From an uncultured Microcaldota archaeon (lineage in GTDB: Archaea; Micrarchaeota; Micrarchaeia; Burarchaeales; Fermentimicrarchaeaceae): a stretch of 44,315 nt of DNA. Each line of letters starts with the position of its first letter. Position 1 is the stretch's first letter. The stretch is from positions 1-44,315 of the forward strand of contig CAIXRF010000038.1 of the NCBI GenBank assembly GCA_903921825.1. Reading direction: 5' to 3'. The notes beneath the pieces were generated by a model. The model was not told the origin of the DNA, did not search any database, and saw only the letters and a program-made list of their open reading frames with translations. A program made the position numbers and the translations under genes. Below, one piece after another: positions 35,934-42,874 of this stretch.

Positions 35934-36788
35934 ATGAAGCTTTTTGAGACGCGCATGGGCAAGCAGGGCATTCCGCACGATTTCGAGACTTTCGAGGACG
36001 AGGAGTTCGCAATCAGGAGGCAGACGGGCAATCTTCTCGAGCTTGCCGGAGTGAGGGGTGCGAAGCAATTCCAGGTGACCTACAGGGACTTCATATTCCA
36101 GATAACGAAGGTCGAGGATGCTGAGGGGAAGGGGATTGGGCCGGTCGAACTCTGCAGGCTCTACTACGAAGGTGTGAAGAAGGCGGCGGAGGTCAAGGGC
36201 GAGCCTGCGCTGGGCACCTGCCATGCAGGAAACAGGATGTGGTTCGAGATGGACTTCGTCTCAAAGGCGAAGGGGAAGACGCTAGGAAACGCAATTTTCG
36301 CTACGAACCTGCTAACCGCACAGGGAAACAAGCTCGTCGCAGTGATGCTCAATTGGGACATGGATGCGTTCGTAGTGGGAAAGGAGTATGTGGATGAGGT
36401 CCTTGGCAGCTTCTCACCGCACATAAGAAAGAAGGATTTACAGGATGGGGAGGCGGCCATCATCGGCGCAGTTTCCGTTGAGCAGCCCCCGAAATCAAGC
36501 TCGATAGGCAGGGTGCTCCTTGATGCAGCGAATGCCGGCGAAAAAAAGATTGAGCTGCGGTTCTCCATTGCACTCCTGCTTGACGGCGCTTCCGTCTTCA
36601 CCGCGAAGGATCTTGAGGGCGAACCGGCGGGGCCGCTCGCACCTGGAGAAGTCAGGGCAGTACAGCTGAAAATTGGCTCCCCGGAGTTTCCTGACGGAGA
36701 TTATGAGCTCGTCCTGTCGGCAGGTTTAAAGGGCGGAAAATCGCTGGTTGAAAGCAGGATTCCCATCTCGTTCCGCAAGCCCTCGTAG
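35934..36788 (+). CDS. Uncharacterised two-domain protein overlapping tRNA-Arg
   Basis: A 284-aa cytoplasmic protein I do not recognise. Residues 1-165 form an alpha/beta domain with a Tyr-Arg-Asp-Phe-Ile-Phe-Gln-Ile strand, Gly-Thr-Cys-His-Ala-Gly-Asn-Arg and a hydrophobic Leu-Val-Ala-Val-Met-Leu-Asn-Trp strand. The last about 110 residues look like a beta-sandwich (Ile-Glu-Leu-Arg-Phe-Ser-Ile, then Gly-Glu-Val-Arg-Ala-Val-Gln-Leu, Asp-Tyr-Glu-Leu-Val-Leu, Ile-Pro-Ile-Ser-Phe). The ATG at 35934 was preferred over a TTG 15 nt upstream. The last codons and the TAG stop lie inside tRNA-Arg (10-nt overlap): the stop is formed by tRNA positions 8-10. Confidence 0.7.
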   Translation: MKLFETRMGKQGIPHDFETFEDEEFAIRRQTGNLLELAGVRGAKQFQVTYRDFIFQITKVEDAEGKGIGPVELCRLYYEGVKKAAEVKGEPALGTCHAGNRMWFEMDFVSKAKGKTLGNAIFATNLLTAQGNKLVAVMLNWDMDAFVVGKEYVDEVLGSFSPHIRKKDLQDGEAAIIGAVSVEQPPKSSSIGRVLLDAANAGEKKIELRFSIALLLDGASVFTAKDLEGEPAGPLAPGEVRAVQLKIGSPEFPDGDYELVLSAGLKGGKSLVESRIPISFRKPS

Positions 36789-36850
36789 TCTAATGGATAG
36801 GACGCTGGCCTCCGAAGCCGGTAATCCGAGTTCGAATCTCGGCGAGGGCG
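36779..36850 (+). tRNA. tRNA-Arg(CCG)
   Basis: A 72-nt tRNA without intron: acceptor GCCCTCG/CGAGGGC, D-arm GTCT/GGAC, anticodon stem CTGGC/GCCGG with loop C-T-C-C-G-A-A, a four-base variable loop, T-arm CCGAG/CTCGG with loop TTCGAAT, and discriminator G. The anticodon CCG reads the Arg codon CGG. CCA is not encoded. The 5' ten bases are shared with the end of the upstream coding region. Confidence 0.93.
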
Positions 36851-36870
36851 TTTCTTCTGTGGGAAGCGGG

Positions 36871-37371
36871 CTACCCGGGCGTCGGGCTCACTGGGACTTC
36901 TACTCTGTATGCTATGTCCCCCTTCACAAGGTGCATTAGCCCGGTCTCCTCGTCCCTGTATTCAATGTAGATTGTGCCGGTGTAATACTGGCCAGCAGAG
37001 GGTGTTGAAACGTCGTCGGATTTCCTGCAGGTGATAAGGTTTGAGAGGTCGGCATGTCTGCCGCTCCCCACAGTAACGGGCGGAGACAAGGTGGTGAGCG
37101 AAGGCGTTCCGCTCTCGCTGCAGCCAAGCCGGGTTATGGTCATGTCGTTGCCGGTGCTTTGGGAAACCTGAAGCGTGAGGTCGCCACCATCGCTTATCTT
37201 GTATCCGTAGCATGAGAGGCCGGAAGGCAGGACGCAGGAGTTGGGCGCGAGGCCCATGGGGCTGAAAACGCCGATGATGAACAGGATGGCGACGACTGCG
37301 AGTATTATCATCACTGCCCAGCCGTAGGTCATCAGGAATTCAATTGCAGATTGCGCCTTTCGTCTCGCCAT
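36871..37371 (-). CDS. Class III pilin-like secreted protein
   Basis: A 166-aa type IV pilin-like protein. After a short basic leader (Ala-Arg-Arg-Lys-Ala) comes Gln7-Ser-Ala-Ile-Glu11-Phe-Leu, the class III (DUF361/QxSxE) prepilin motif, and then a hydrophobic helix of about 25 residues that would form the pilus core. The globular part has Cys pairs and many Thr/Ser residues, fitting a surface fibre subunit. A prepilin peptidase is expected elsewhere. The ATG at 37371 has GGTGAG upstream; the TATA-like box at 37401-37410 leaves a leader of about 10 nt. Confidence 0.88.
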   Translation of the reverse strand: MARRKAQSAIEFLMTYGWAVMIILAVVAILFIIGVFSPMGLAPNSCVLPSGLSCYGYKISDGGDLTLQVSQSTGNDMTITRLGCSESGTPSLTTLSPPVTVGSGRHADLSNLITCRKSDDVSTPSAGQYYTGTIYIEYRDEETGLMHLVKGDIAYRVEVPVSPTPG

Positions 37372-37400
37372 GGGCTCACCGCAGGAAGAGTAGTTGCGCC

Positions 37401-37410
37401 GCATATTTAA
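37401..37410 (-). promoter_or_regulatory. TATA-like box of the pilin gene
   Basis: Minus-strand TTAAATATGC lies about 35 nt before the ATG, overlapping the space after the IscU stop codon. Confidence 0.45.
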
Positions 37411-37412
37411 CC

Positions 37413-37790
37413 CTAGCGCTTATGCCGTTCCAAGTAGTCCGTGATGGCCGCGTGGAGCGCGTCGGCCGCCAGGTTTGAGCAGTGCATCTTTATCGGGGGC
37501 AGGCCTCCGAGCTGCTCGGCGACATCTGTGCGCGTGAGCTTCAGCGCCTCTTCCAGCGTCTTTCCCTTCGCGAGCTCGGTAATCATCGAGCTTGTCGCAA
37601 TCGCGGCGGCGCAGCCGAACGTCTGGAACTTTATGTCCGCAATCCTGCCGTCCTTCACCTTAATCATCATGGACATGACGTCGCCGCAAGCCGGGTTCCC
37701 CACCTCGCCCACGCCGTCCGGCTCCTTCAGCTCGCCCATGTTGCGGGGATTCCTGAAATGCTCCATCACCTTGTCTGTGTAGCCTGCCAT
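37413..37790 (-). CDS. iscU: Iron-sulfur cluster scaffold IscU
   Basis: A 125-aa IscU-type scaffold. The cluster ligands Cys35 (in Gly-Asn-Pro-Ala-Cys-Gly-Asp37), Cys60 (Phe-Gly-Cys-Ala-Ala-Ala) and Cys104 (Lys-Met-His103-Cys-Ser) are present. The Leu-Pro-Pro-Ile-Lys loop before His103 corresponds to the chaperone-binding LPPVK motif of bacterial IscU. Asp37 is the residue that keeps the cluster labile. It follows iscS by 7 nt and is the last gene of the regulator-iscS-iscU operon. Confidence 0.95.
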   Translation of the reverse strand: MAGYTDKVMEHFRNPRNMGELKEPDGVGEVGNPACGDVMSMMIKVKDGRIADIKFQTFGCAAAIATSSMITELAKGKTLEEALKLTRTDVAEQLGGLPPIKMHCSNLAADALHAAITDYLERHKR

Positions 37791-37797
37791 GAAACCA

Positions 37798-39012
37798 CTA
37801 GCCCATATGTGCGTGCCCCTTCTCTTTCACGTGCCCTATCTTTTCTCCTGCCTTCAGCTTCTTCCACACCGGGGACATGGCGCGGAGCCTGGCAACAGCG
37901 GGAGGAATCTCAGCGAGGGCGCGGTCTATCTCCTCCGCGGTGGTATACTTTGATAGCGTAAGCCTGAGCGAGCCGTGCGTCTGCCATTCGGGCAGGCCGA
38001 GCGCGAGCAGGACGTGCGACGCCTGCAGCTTCTTGGACGAGCATGCGGAGCCGGTTGACGCGGCTATTCCCTTCTCGCCGAGCAACAGGACCAGCGCCTC
38101 GCCCTCAATTCCGAGGAAGCGGATGTTCGCGTTGTTCGGAAGGCGTCTCTCCCTGCTGCCGTTCAAGTGTGCCTCGTCGAGTGTGAGCAGGCCGCCGATG
38201 AGCCGGTCGCGCAGCTTCAGCATGTGTGCAGCATTCGCCACCAGGTCCCTCTTCGCAACTTCGCACGCCTTTCCCGTCCCCACGATTCCGGGGATGTTCT
38301 CTGTGCCGGAGCGCAGCCCATTCTCGTGGCCGCCGCCGTGGAGCAGGGGCTCGAGCGGCGTCCCCTCCCGCACGTAGAGGATGCCGGCGCCCTTCGGCCC
38401 GTGCAGCTTGTGCGCGGAGATGGAAAGGAGGGAAACGCCGAGCTTTTCCACGTCCACCGGGATTTTCCCGGCCGTCTGCACGGCATCGGTGTGGAACGTG
38501 ATGCCGCGCTCCCTCGCAATCTTCCCTATTTCCTCGACCGGCTGTATCGTGCCTATCTCGTTGTTCGCGTGCATCACCGAGATGAGAATTGTTTTGTCCG
38601 TTATCGCCTTCGCCACTTCGTTTGCGTCCACTATCCCGTCACTGCCGACCCTCGCATACGTTACCTTGTAGCCGAGCCGCTCGAGGTAGCGGCAGGGCTC
38701 GAGGACCGCGGGGTGCTCGATGTTGGTCGTTATTATGTGGTCGCCTTTTCCGCATTTTGCGGCTGCGATGCCCTTTATTGCGAGGTTGTCGCTCTCCGTG
38801 CCCCCAGACGTGAATATTATCTCCTCGGGCTTCGCGTTGATGAGGGCTGCGGCCTGTGTGCGCGCCGCCTCCATCGCATCCTTCGCCTCCGCGCCGAACA
38901 TGTGCAGCGATGATGCGTTCCCGTACTTCGCCGTGAAGTAGGGAAGCATCGCCTCCAGGACCCCTGCATCTACGCGCGAGGCAGCGCTGTTATCCAGGTA
39001 GATTCGTTCCAT
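37798..39012 (-). CDS. iscS: Cysteine desulfurase IscS/NifS
   Basis: A 404-aa PLP enzyme that takes sulfur from cysteine and hands it to IscU. The PLP lysine is Lys202 in Ser-Ala-His-Lys-Leu-His-Gly-Pro-Lys-Gly, His100 stacks on PLP in Glu-His-Pro-Ala-Val, and the catalytic Cys324 sits in the mobile loop Ser-Thr-Gly-Ser-Ala-Cys-Ser. The loop matches group I (IscS/NifS) enzymes rather than SufS. The C-terminus ends in a His-rich Gly-His-Ala-His-Met-Gly. It starts 1 nt after the stop of the HTH regulator. Confidence 0.95.
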   Translation of the reverse strand: MERIYLDNSAASRVDAGVLEAMLPYFTAKYGNASSLHMFGAEAKDAMEAARTQAAALINAKPEEIIFTSGGTESDNLAIKGIAAAKCGKGDHIITTNIEHPAVLEPCRYLERLGYKVTYARVGSDGIVDANEVAKAITDKTILISVMHANNEIGTIQPVEEIGKIARERGITFHTDAVQTAGKIPVDVEKLGVSLLSISAHKLHGPKGAGILYVREGTPLEPLLHGGGHENGLRSGTENIPGIVGTGKACEVAKRDLVANAAHMLKLRDRLIGGLLTLDEAHLNGSRERRLPNNANIRFLGIEGEALVLLLGEKGIAASTGSACSSKKLQASHVLLALGLPEWQTHGSLRLTLSKYTTAEEIDRALAEIPPAVARLRAMSPVWKKLKAGEKIGHVKEKGHAHMG

Positions 39013-39013
39013 G

Positions 39014-39382
39014 CTAGCGGCACCTCATCTTGCCGTCCGCGCATGCTGCGCACGAGCCGGCCCTCGCGTGGTGGGCGCAAAGGACGCGCTCGCCCCATGC
39101 AATCCTGCAAATCCCGCAGACTGCCAAAAGCATCTTCGCATCATCCGCCTTCCCTTCCCGCACCTCTCCCGCAAGCCGCCTCACTTCGGCGAGCGACTTT
39201 TTGCCGAGCTTCACTTCCGAGCCGCGCGAGCCCTTCAAGTAGTGCGAAACTGCGGCGGGCGTCACTCCCAGCCGCTTCGCTATCTCCTTCTGGGGCATGC
39301 CGCTGGCGCTCAGCTCGCGCGCGAGCTCCGCGCCGACCGCGGGAAGCAGGTACCACACTACTGTCTGGCAGGGTGCTTTCAT
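39014..39382 (-). CDS. XRE-type transcriptional regulator with Cys-cluster C-terminus, Fe-S operon
   Basis: A 122-aa regulator. It starts Met-Lys-Ala-Pro-Cys5 and carries an HTH at about 28-50 (Pro-Gln-Lys-Glu-Ile-Ala-Lys-Arg-Leu-Gly, Ala-Ala-Val-Ser-His-Tyr-Leu-Lys-Gly). The C-terminus holds Cys89-x2-Cys92, Cys102 with His104-His105, Cys111-x2-Cys114 and Cys121, which could bind an Fe-S cluster or zinc. The architecture resembles the archaeal COG2522-type predicted regulators. It is the first gene of the iscS-iscU operon, and its start lies 6 nt after an 18-bp perfect palindrome, so it probably senses Fe-S status and represses its own operon, like IscR in bacteria. That role is inference. 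Confidence 0.82.
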   Translation of the reverse strand: MKAPCQTVVWYLLPAVGAELARELSASGMPQKEIAKRLGVTPAAVSHYLKGSRGSEVKLGKKSLAEVRRLAGEVREGKADDAKMLLAVCGICRIAWGERVLCAHHARAGSCAACADGKMRCR

Positions 39383-39388
39383 CCTATC

Positions 39389-39406
39389 AATTAACAATTG
39401 TTAATT
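39389..39406 (-). promoter_or_regulatory. 18-bp perfect palindromic operator
   Basis: The sequence aattaacaattgttaatt is a perfect inverted repeat. It lies between the TATA box (39408-39419) and the ATG at 39382, covering the expected transcription start, where a bound dimer would block RNA polymerase. The likely ligand is the HTH protein encoded just downstream. Confidence 0.75.
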
Positions 39407-39407
39407 T

Positions 39408-39419
39408 GGTTATTTAAAC
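39408..39419 (-). promoter_or_regulatory. TATA box of the Fe-S assembly operon
   Basis: Minus-strand GTTTAAATAACC is centred about 31 nt before the ATG of the regulator gene and directly abuts the palindromic operator. Confidence 0.6.
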
Positions 39420-39441
39420 CCGCGCCCTCCCTGTGGGAAAA

Positions 39442-39451
39442 CTTTTAATAA
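39442..39451 (+). promoter_or_regulatory. TATA-like box of the DUF4870-like gene
   Basis: The sequence cttttaataa lies about 50 nt before the ATG, predicting a leader of about 25 nt that carries a strong AGGAGGT site. Confidence 0.45.
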
Positions 39452-39496
39452 GGGTGCGTTGAATATGCTGGCATCGGAGTTGCAGGAGGTGTTATG

Positions 39497-39844
39497 ATGG
39501 CAAAAGAGAAGAGGGAGGCGAAAGGGGACAACAAGCTGATGTCGTTGATAGCGTACATACTGCCACTCGGATGGAGCTGGCTGTCTGGCCTGCTAGTATA
39601 CTTCACCGTAGGCAAGGAGGATGACGAGGTTAGATTCCACGCCGTGCAGGCAATCATCCTAGGGGTCGTGATAGCGGTTTTGGAGATAATTGGTGTCATC
39701 ACCATCATCGGCTGGCTGATCACACTCCCGCTCGGCCTTTTGCTCTGGCTCTACGGCCTTTACGTGGGCTACAAAGCTTACCAGGGCGAGAGGATGCTGA
39801 TGCCCGTCATCGGCGAGTATGCGGTGAAATACTCCGAGAAGTAG
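39497..39844 (+). CDS. DUF4870-like small membrane protein
   Basis: A 115-aa protein. A short charged N-terminus (Ala-Lys-Glu-Lys-Arg-Glu) is followed by three membrane segments at about 14-36, 52-75 and 78-95, and a polar tail. The Phe-His-Ala-Val-Gln-Ala turn before the second segment and the Gly-Tyr-Lys-Ala-Tyr-Gln-Gly-Glu ending are typical of DUF4870 (Tic20-like) proteins, whose role is unknown. The start at 39497 is the second of two ATGs and is placed 6 nt after AGGAGGT. Confidence 0.8.
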   Translation: MAKEKREAKGDNKLMSLIAYILPLGWSWLSGLLVYFTVGKEDDEVRFHAVQAIILGVVIAVLEIIGVITIIGWLITLPLGLLLWLYGLYVGYKAYQGERMLMPVIGEYAVKYSEK

Positions 39845-39847
39845 GCG

Positions 39848-39873
39848 TTTCTTTTTTCCCTTTTATTCCTTTT
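39848..39873 (+). terminator. T-rich terminator between convergent genes
   Basis: Stretches of T (39852-39857, 39861-39864 and 39870-39873) follow the DUF4870-like stop codon at 39842-39844. Such U-tracts end archaeal transcription. The stretch overlaps the first codons read from the end of the convergent cdc6 gene. Confidence 0.5.
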
Positions 39874-40966
39874 CCGCCAGCCTTATCACTCGCGAGTTGC
39901 CGGGCTGCTCTTTCGTCTTTGGCCTGTCCTCGACTGAAACGAGGCCCAGGCTCTCCAGCTTCTCGAGATAGTTGCGGACCGTCCTGTCCGTTTCCTTGAA
40001 CTCGGTGGAGAGGAGCTCGTAAAGCTCCCCGCTCTGCACCCCTCCCTTTTCTCCGGCAATCTCGAGGATTCGCTTCTCAACTTGGTTCAGCCCAGCGAGC
40101 CTTTCGCCCTGCACCTCCGCTGCAGCGGATGAGAACGCCTGCCTGCAGTGCGATTCGGAGACCTTCTTCGCACCGGCCTTTTCCGCAATCTTCCCCGCCT
40201 TCCAGATGAGCGCGATGGCAAGCCTCGCGTCCCCGCCGTTCTTCGCGGCGTGCGCAGCGCAAAGCGGGAGCGCGTCCTCTGAAAGAACGCCGTCGAAGAA
40301 CGCGAGCTTCGCCCTCTCCCTGAGAATGTCCTTCAGCTCCGGCGGGGAGTAGCGGGGGAAGACTATCTCGCGCGGAGCGAGAGAGGAGCGTATCCTGCTG
40401 TCGAGGCGCGCCATGAAGTCCTCGCTGTTCGTTATCCCTACGACGCCGAAACTAACCCCGTAGTTCTCTGCGGCACGGAGCAGGTCGTAGAGCACCTTGT
40501 CACCCTCCGCCTTCCCGGCAAGGAGCCGGTCTATCTCATCAAGCACGACGACGGCAGTCTTCTTCCCCTTCCTCAGCGACTCGGAGATGCGCGCGAATAT
40601 CTCGTCTGCGGCAATTCCCCTGCGGGGAAGGATTTCGCCGAGCGCTTCCGCAATCCTGCTGAGGACGGCGTGCCTTGTCGAGTGCTCCCAGCAGTTGATG
40701 TAGATGGGCGCCACCCTCTGCGAATATTCCGAGAGCTGCTTGAGCACGTAGCGCGCGGTCGCGGTCTTCCCCGTTCCCGACTTGCCGGTGATTACGACGT
40801 TCTCGGGCCGCCTTCCCTCGCCCGCGTTCTTCAGCGCGTAGGCTATGTCCTTCACCTGTCGCTCCCGGTGGGGGAGGATTTCCGGGAGGTAGTCGGCCAT
40901 GAGCACGCGCTCGTCCCTGAAGAGCCCTTCCTCCGTGCCCATCTGCCTGAAGATGTTGGATGCCAC
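39863..40966 (-). CDS. cdc6: Orc1/Cdc6 replication initiator
   Basis: A 367-aa archaeal Orc1/Cdc6 AAA+ ATPase that marks replication origins and loads MCM. Walker A is Gly-Lys-Ser-Gly-Thr-Gly-Lys-Thr at 61-68, Walker B is Val-Leu-Asp143-Glu144-Ile-Asp, sensor 1 is Ile-Thr-Asn-Ser, and sensor 2 is Gly-Gly-Asp-Ala-Arg-Leu-Ala. The C-terminal winged helix (about 290-365) follows. The GTG at 40966 lies 26 nt from the TATA-like box cctaataagg; an ATG eight codons later is the alternative. No origin-recognition-box repeats are visible in the short flanking spaces. Confidence 0.95.
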   Translation of the reverse strand: MASNIFRQMGTEEGLFRDERVLMADYLPEILPHRERQVKDIAYALKNAGEGRRPENVVITGKSGTGKTATARYVLKQLSEYSQRVAPIYINCWEHSTRHAVLSRIAEALGEILPRRGIAADEIFARISESLRKGKKTAVVVLDEIDRLLAGKAEGDKVLYDLLRAAENYGVSFGVVGITNSEDFMARLDSRIRSSLAPREIVFPRYSPPELKDILRERAKLAFFDGVLSEDALPLCAAHAAKNGGDARLAIALIWKAGKIAEKAGAKKVSESHCRQAFSSAAAEVQGERLAGLNQVEKRILEIAGEKGGVQSGELYELLSTEFKETDRTVRNYLEKLESLGLVSVEDRPKTKEQPGNSRVIRLAEKE

Positions 40967-40987
40967 GCAGGGGGTTTGGCATGCATT

Positions 40988-40997
40988 CCTAATAAGG
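40988..40997 (-). promoter_or_regulatory. TATA-like box of cdc6
   Basis: The sequence cctaataagg is nearly palindromic and centred about 26 nt before GTG 40966, supporting a leaderless GTG start. Confidence 0.5.
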
Positions 40998-41012
40998 TTT
41001 TCCAGTGCCAGG

Positions 41013-41561
41013 TCAATGAAGGTGGAGGACGTTTACGACTGCCAGAAAGATGGCCATCAACGCAAGTGCGGCGAGCGCAAGTACGCGCACCCAGACGAGC
41101 CATGAGCCCTCCTTGAAAGAGACGAGGCCGAGCGCCGCGTATATGCCCGCTGCTGCCCCGGCGTACTGCATGCCCCTGCCCGCGGCCTTGTTTCCTGTCG
41201 CCTCTACTACGGCACCAGCAGTGCCGACCGCGCCTGCGCTCTTCATCATCGCAACAGCCTGGTCGTATTCGATTGTCATGTCATCGAGCGGAGTAAAGAA
41301 CGTTACCACAAAGGCCGCGACGAGGAACCCCCAGCAGACGGCCATCAGGAATGCGTCCTTCGCCATGAGCGGCAGGGCGATGAGCAGCAGCATCGTTGCA
41401 ACGCCTATGAGCAGCCAGGGGCCGCCTTTCAGGCCCGAAAAACGCTTGGAGGCGATTGCCTTGGAGAGCAGAAGGGCCTCCAGGGTGAAATATGCTGCGA
41501 CAAGGGGAAAGCCTATTTTCACGAAAGTGCTGCCGATTGCATCGATGATACCGGCTGCCAT
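41013..41561 (-). CDS. Uncharacterised membrane protein
   Basis: A 182-aa protein with about five hydrophobic segments (near 8-33, 44-62, 67-88, 122-142 and 150-178). Between the third and fourth lies a soluble part with Asp-Asp-Met-Thr-Ile-Glu-Tyr-Asp-Gln and a Gly/Ala-rich stretch (Gly-Ala-Val-Gly-Thr-Ala-Gly-Ala). I do not recognise the family. The ATG at 41561 is 26 nt from the divergent TATA element at 41582-41593; an upstream in-frame GTG at 41579 would lie before the transcription start. Confidence 0.65.
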   Translation of the reverse strand: MAAGIIDAIGSTFVKIGFPLVAAYFTLEALLLSKAIASKRFSGLKGGPWLLIGVATMLLLIALPLMAKDAFLMAVCWGFLVAAFVVTFFTPLDDMTIEYDQAVAMMKSAGAVGTAGAVVEATGNKAAGRGMQYAGAAAGIYAALGLVSFKEGSWLVWVRVLALAALALMAIFLAVVNVLHLH

Positions 41562-41581
41562 GGCGGGTTTTCTGCGCACTG

Positions 41582-41593
41582 AATATTAAAACC
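41582..41593. promoter_or_regulatory. Symmetrical bidirectional TATA element
   Basis: The sequence aatattaaaacc is centred 26 nt from the minus-strand ATG (41561) and 25 nt from the plus-strand ATG (41612). Both genes would be leaderless and share one promoter core. Confidence 0.55.
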
Positions 41594-41611
41594 AGCGCGC
41601 AAAATCTCCCC

Positions 41612-42874
41612 ATGCGCCTCATCGCCGATTTGCACATCCACTCGCACTTCTCCAGGGCTACGAGCGAGCACATGGATTTGGAGCACCTTGCGGAGAGCGC
41701 GAAGAGAAAGGGCATCGGCCTTCTCGGGACGGGCGACTTCACGCATCCCGGCTGGTTCGCCGAGCTTAAGCAGAGGCTTAAGCCGAGGGGCGATGGCCTT
41801 TTTGAGTTCGGCGGCGTCCTCTTCATGCTGACCTCCGAGATAAGCAACATCTTTTCCTCCGGGGGAAAGCTGCGCAGGGTGCACACGTGCATTTGCGCTC
41901 CGTCGTTCGAAGCTGTGGGGCAAATCAACGAAAGGCTGGGGAAGAAGGGGAACCTCTCTGCTGACGGGAGGCCGATGCTCGGGATAAGCGCGGCTGAGCT
42001 CGTGGAGATAGCGATGTCCGCTGACCGGAACTGCTTCCCCTACCCTGCGCACGTCTGGACGCCGTGGTATTCCGTGTTCGGCTCGGAGAGCGGGTTTGAT
42101 TCGATGGAGGAATGCTACGGGGACCAGGCGAAGCATATTCATGCGCTGGAGACTGGGCTGAGCAGCGACCCGCCCATGAATTGGCGCCTGAGCAAGCTGG
42201 ACAAGTATTGCCTGCTCTCGAATTCTGATTCGCATTCGCCGCAGAAAATCGGGAGGGAGGCGAACGTATTCGAGTTTGAGGGAAAAGAAGTCGCCTACAA
42301 CTCCATCATCAATGCCATCAAGCAGAAAGACAAGTCAAGATTCAAATTTACCGTAGAATTCTTCCCAGAGGAGGGGAAATACCACTGGGACGGGCACCGC
42401 GCCTGCGGCATCCACATCCCACCTAAGGAGGCGAAGAAGTTTGGCAACGTGTGCCCTGTCTGCCGCAGGCCGCTCACGATAGGCGTGCTCCACCGCGTGG
42501 AGGAGCTCGCGGACAGGCCCGAAGGGTTTACGCCGCCCGGCGCAATACCTTACATCCATCTCGTCCCGCTTTCCGAGGTGGTTGCGGATGCGCTGGGCGT
42601 TGGCGAGCCCACGAAGGCGGTGCGCGAGCAGTATGATGCGCTCATTGCGAAATTCGGGACGGAATTCGACATCCTCACCGCGGTGAAGCCGGATGAGCTG
42701 CGGGAGGCGGCGGATGAGCGGGTTGCGGAGGGAATATTGCGCGTGCGCGAGGGCAAGGTGTTCGTGGAGCCGGGCTACGACGGAGTGTATGGGAAGGTAA
42801 GCCTCTTCGGCGGGGAGAAGAAGAGGGAAGCCGCGATGAGCTCAGGGCAGAAGGGGCTTTCGGAGTTCGTCTAA
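41612..42874 (+). CDS. PHP-domain phosphoesterase with zinc ribbon (COG1379-like)
   Basis: A 420-aa PHP-family metal hydrolase. The N-terminal motif Asp6-Leu-His8-Ile-His10 and later Gly-Thr-Gly-Asp-Phe-Thr-His, Pro-Ala-His-Val-Trp-Thr-Pro and Ser-Asn-Ser-Asp-Ser-His give the metal centre. Residues about 253-300 form a zinc-ribbon insertion: Tyr-His-Trp-Asp-Gly-His-Arg-Ala-Cys-Gly, then Cys-Pro-Val-Cys-Arg-Arg-Pro-Leu-Thr and His-Arg-Val. This combination is typical of the COG1379 group, found in many archaea and bacteria, whose substrate is unknown. The stop overlaps that of the convergent 425-aa gene by four bases (CTAA). Confidence 0.88.
   Translation: MRLIADLHIHSHFSRATSEHMDLEHLAESAKRKGIGLLGTGDFTHPGWFAELKQRLKPRGDGLFEFGGVLFMLTSEISNIFSSGGKLRRVHTCICAPSFEAVGQINERLGKKGNLSADGRPMLGISAAELVEIAMSADRNCFPYPAHVWTPWYSVFGSESGFDSMEECYGDQAKHIHALETGLSSDPPMNWRLSKLDKYCLLSNSDSHSPQKIGREANVFEFEGKEVAYNSIINAIKQKDKSRFKFTVEFFPEEGKYHWDGHRACGIHIPPKEAKKFGNVCPVCRRPLTIGVLHRVEELADRPEGFTPPGAIPYIHLVPLSEVVADALGVGEPTKAVREQYDALIAKFGTEFDILTAVKPDELREAADERVAEGILRVREGKVFVEPGYDGVYGKVSLFGGEKKREAAMSSGQKGLSEFV

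Noticed and set aside
39845-41013. Replication origin next to cdc6
   Set aside because: The spaces beside cdc6 are only about 20 and 45 bp and show no repeated origin-recognition boxes or long AT-rich unwinding region.
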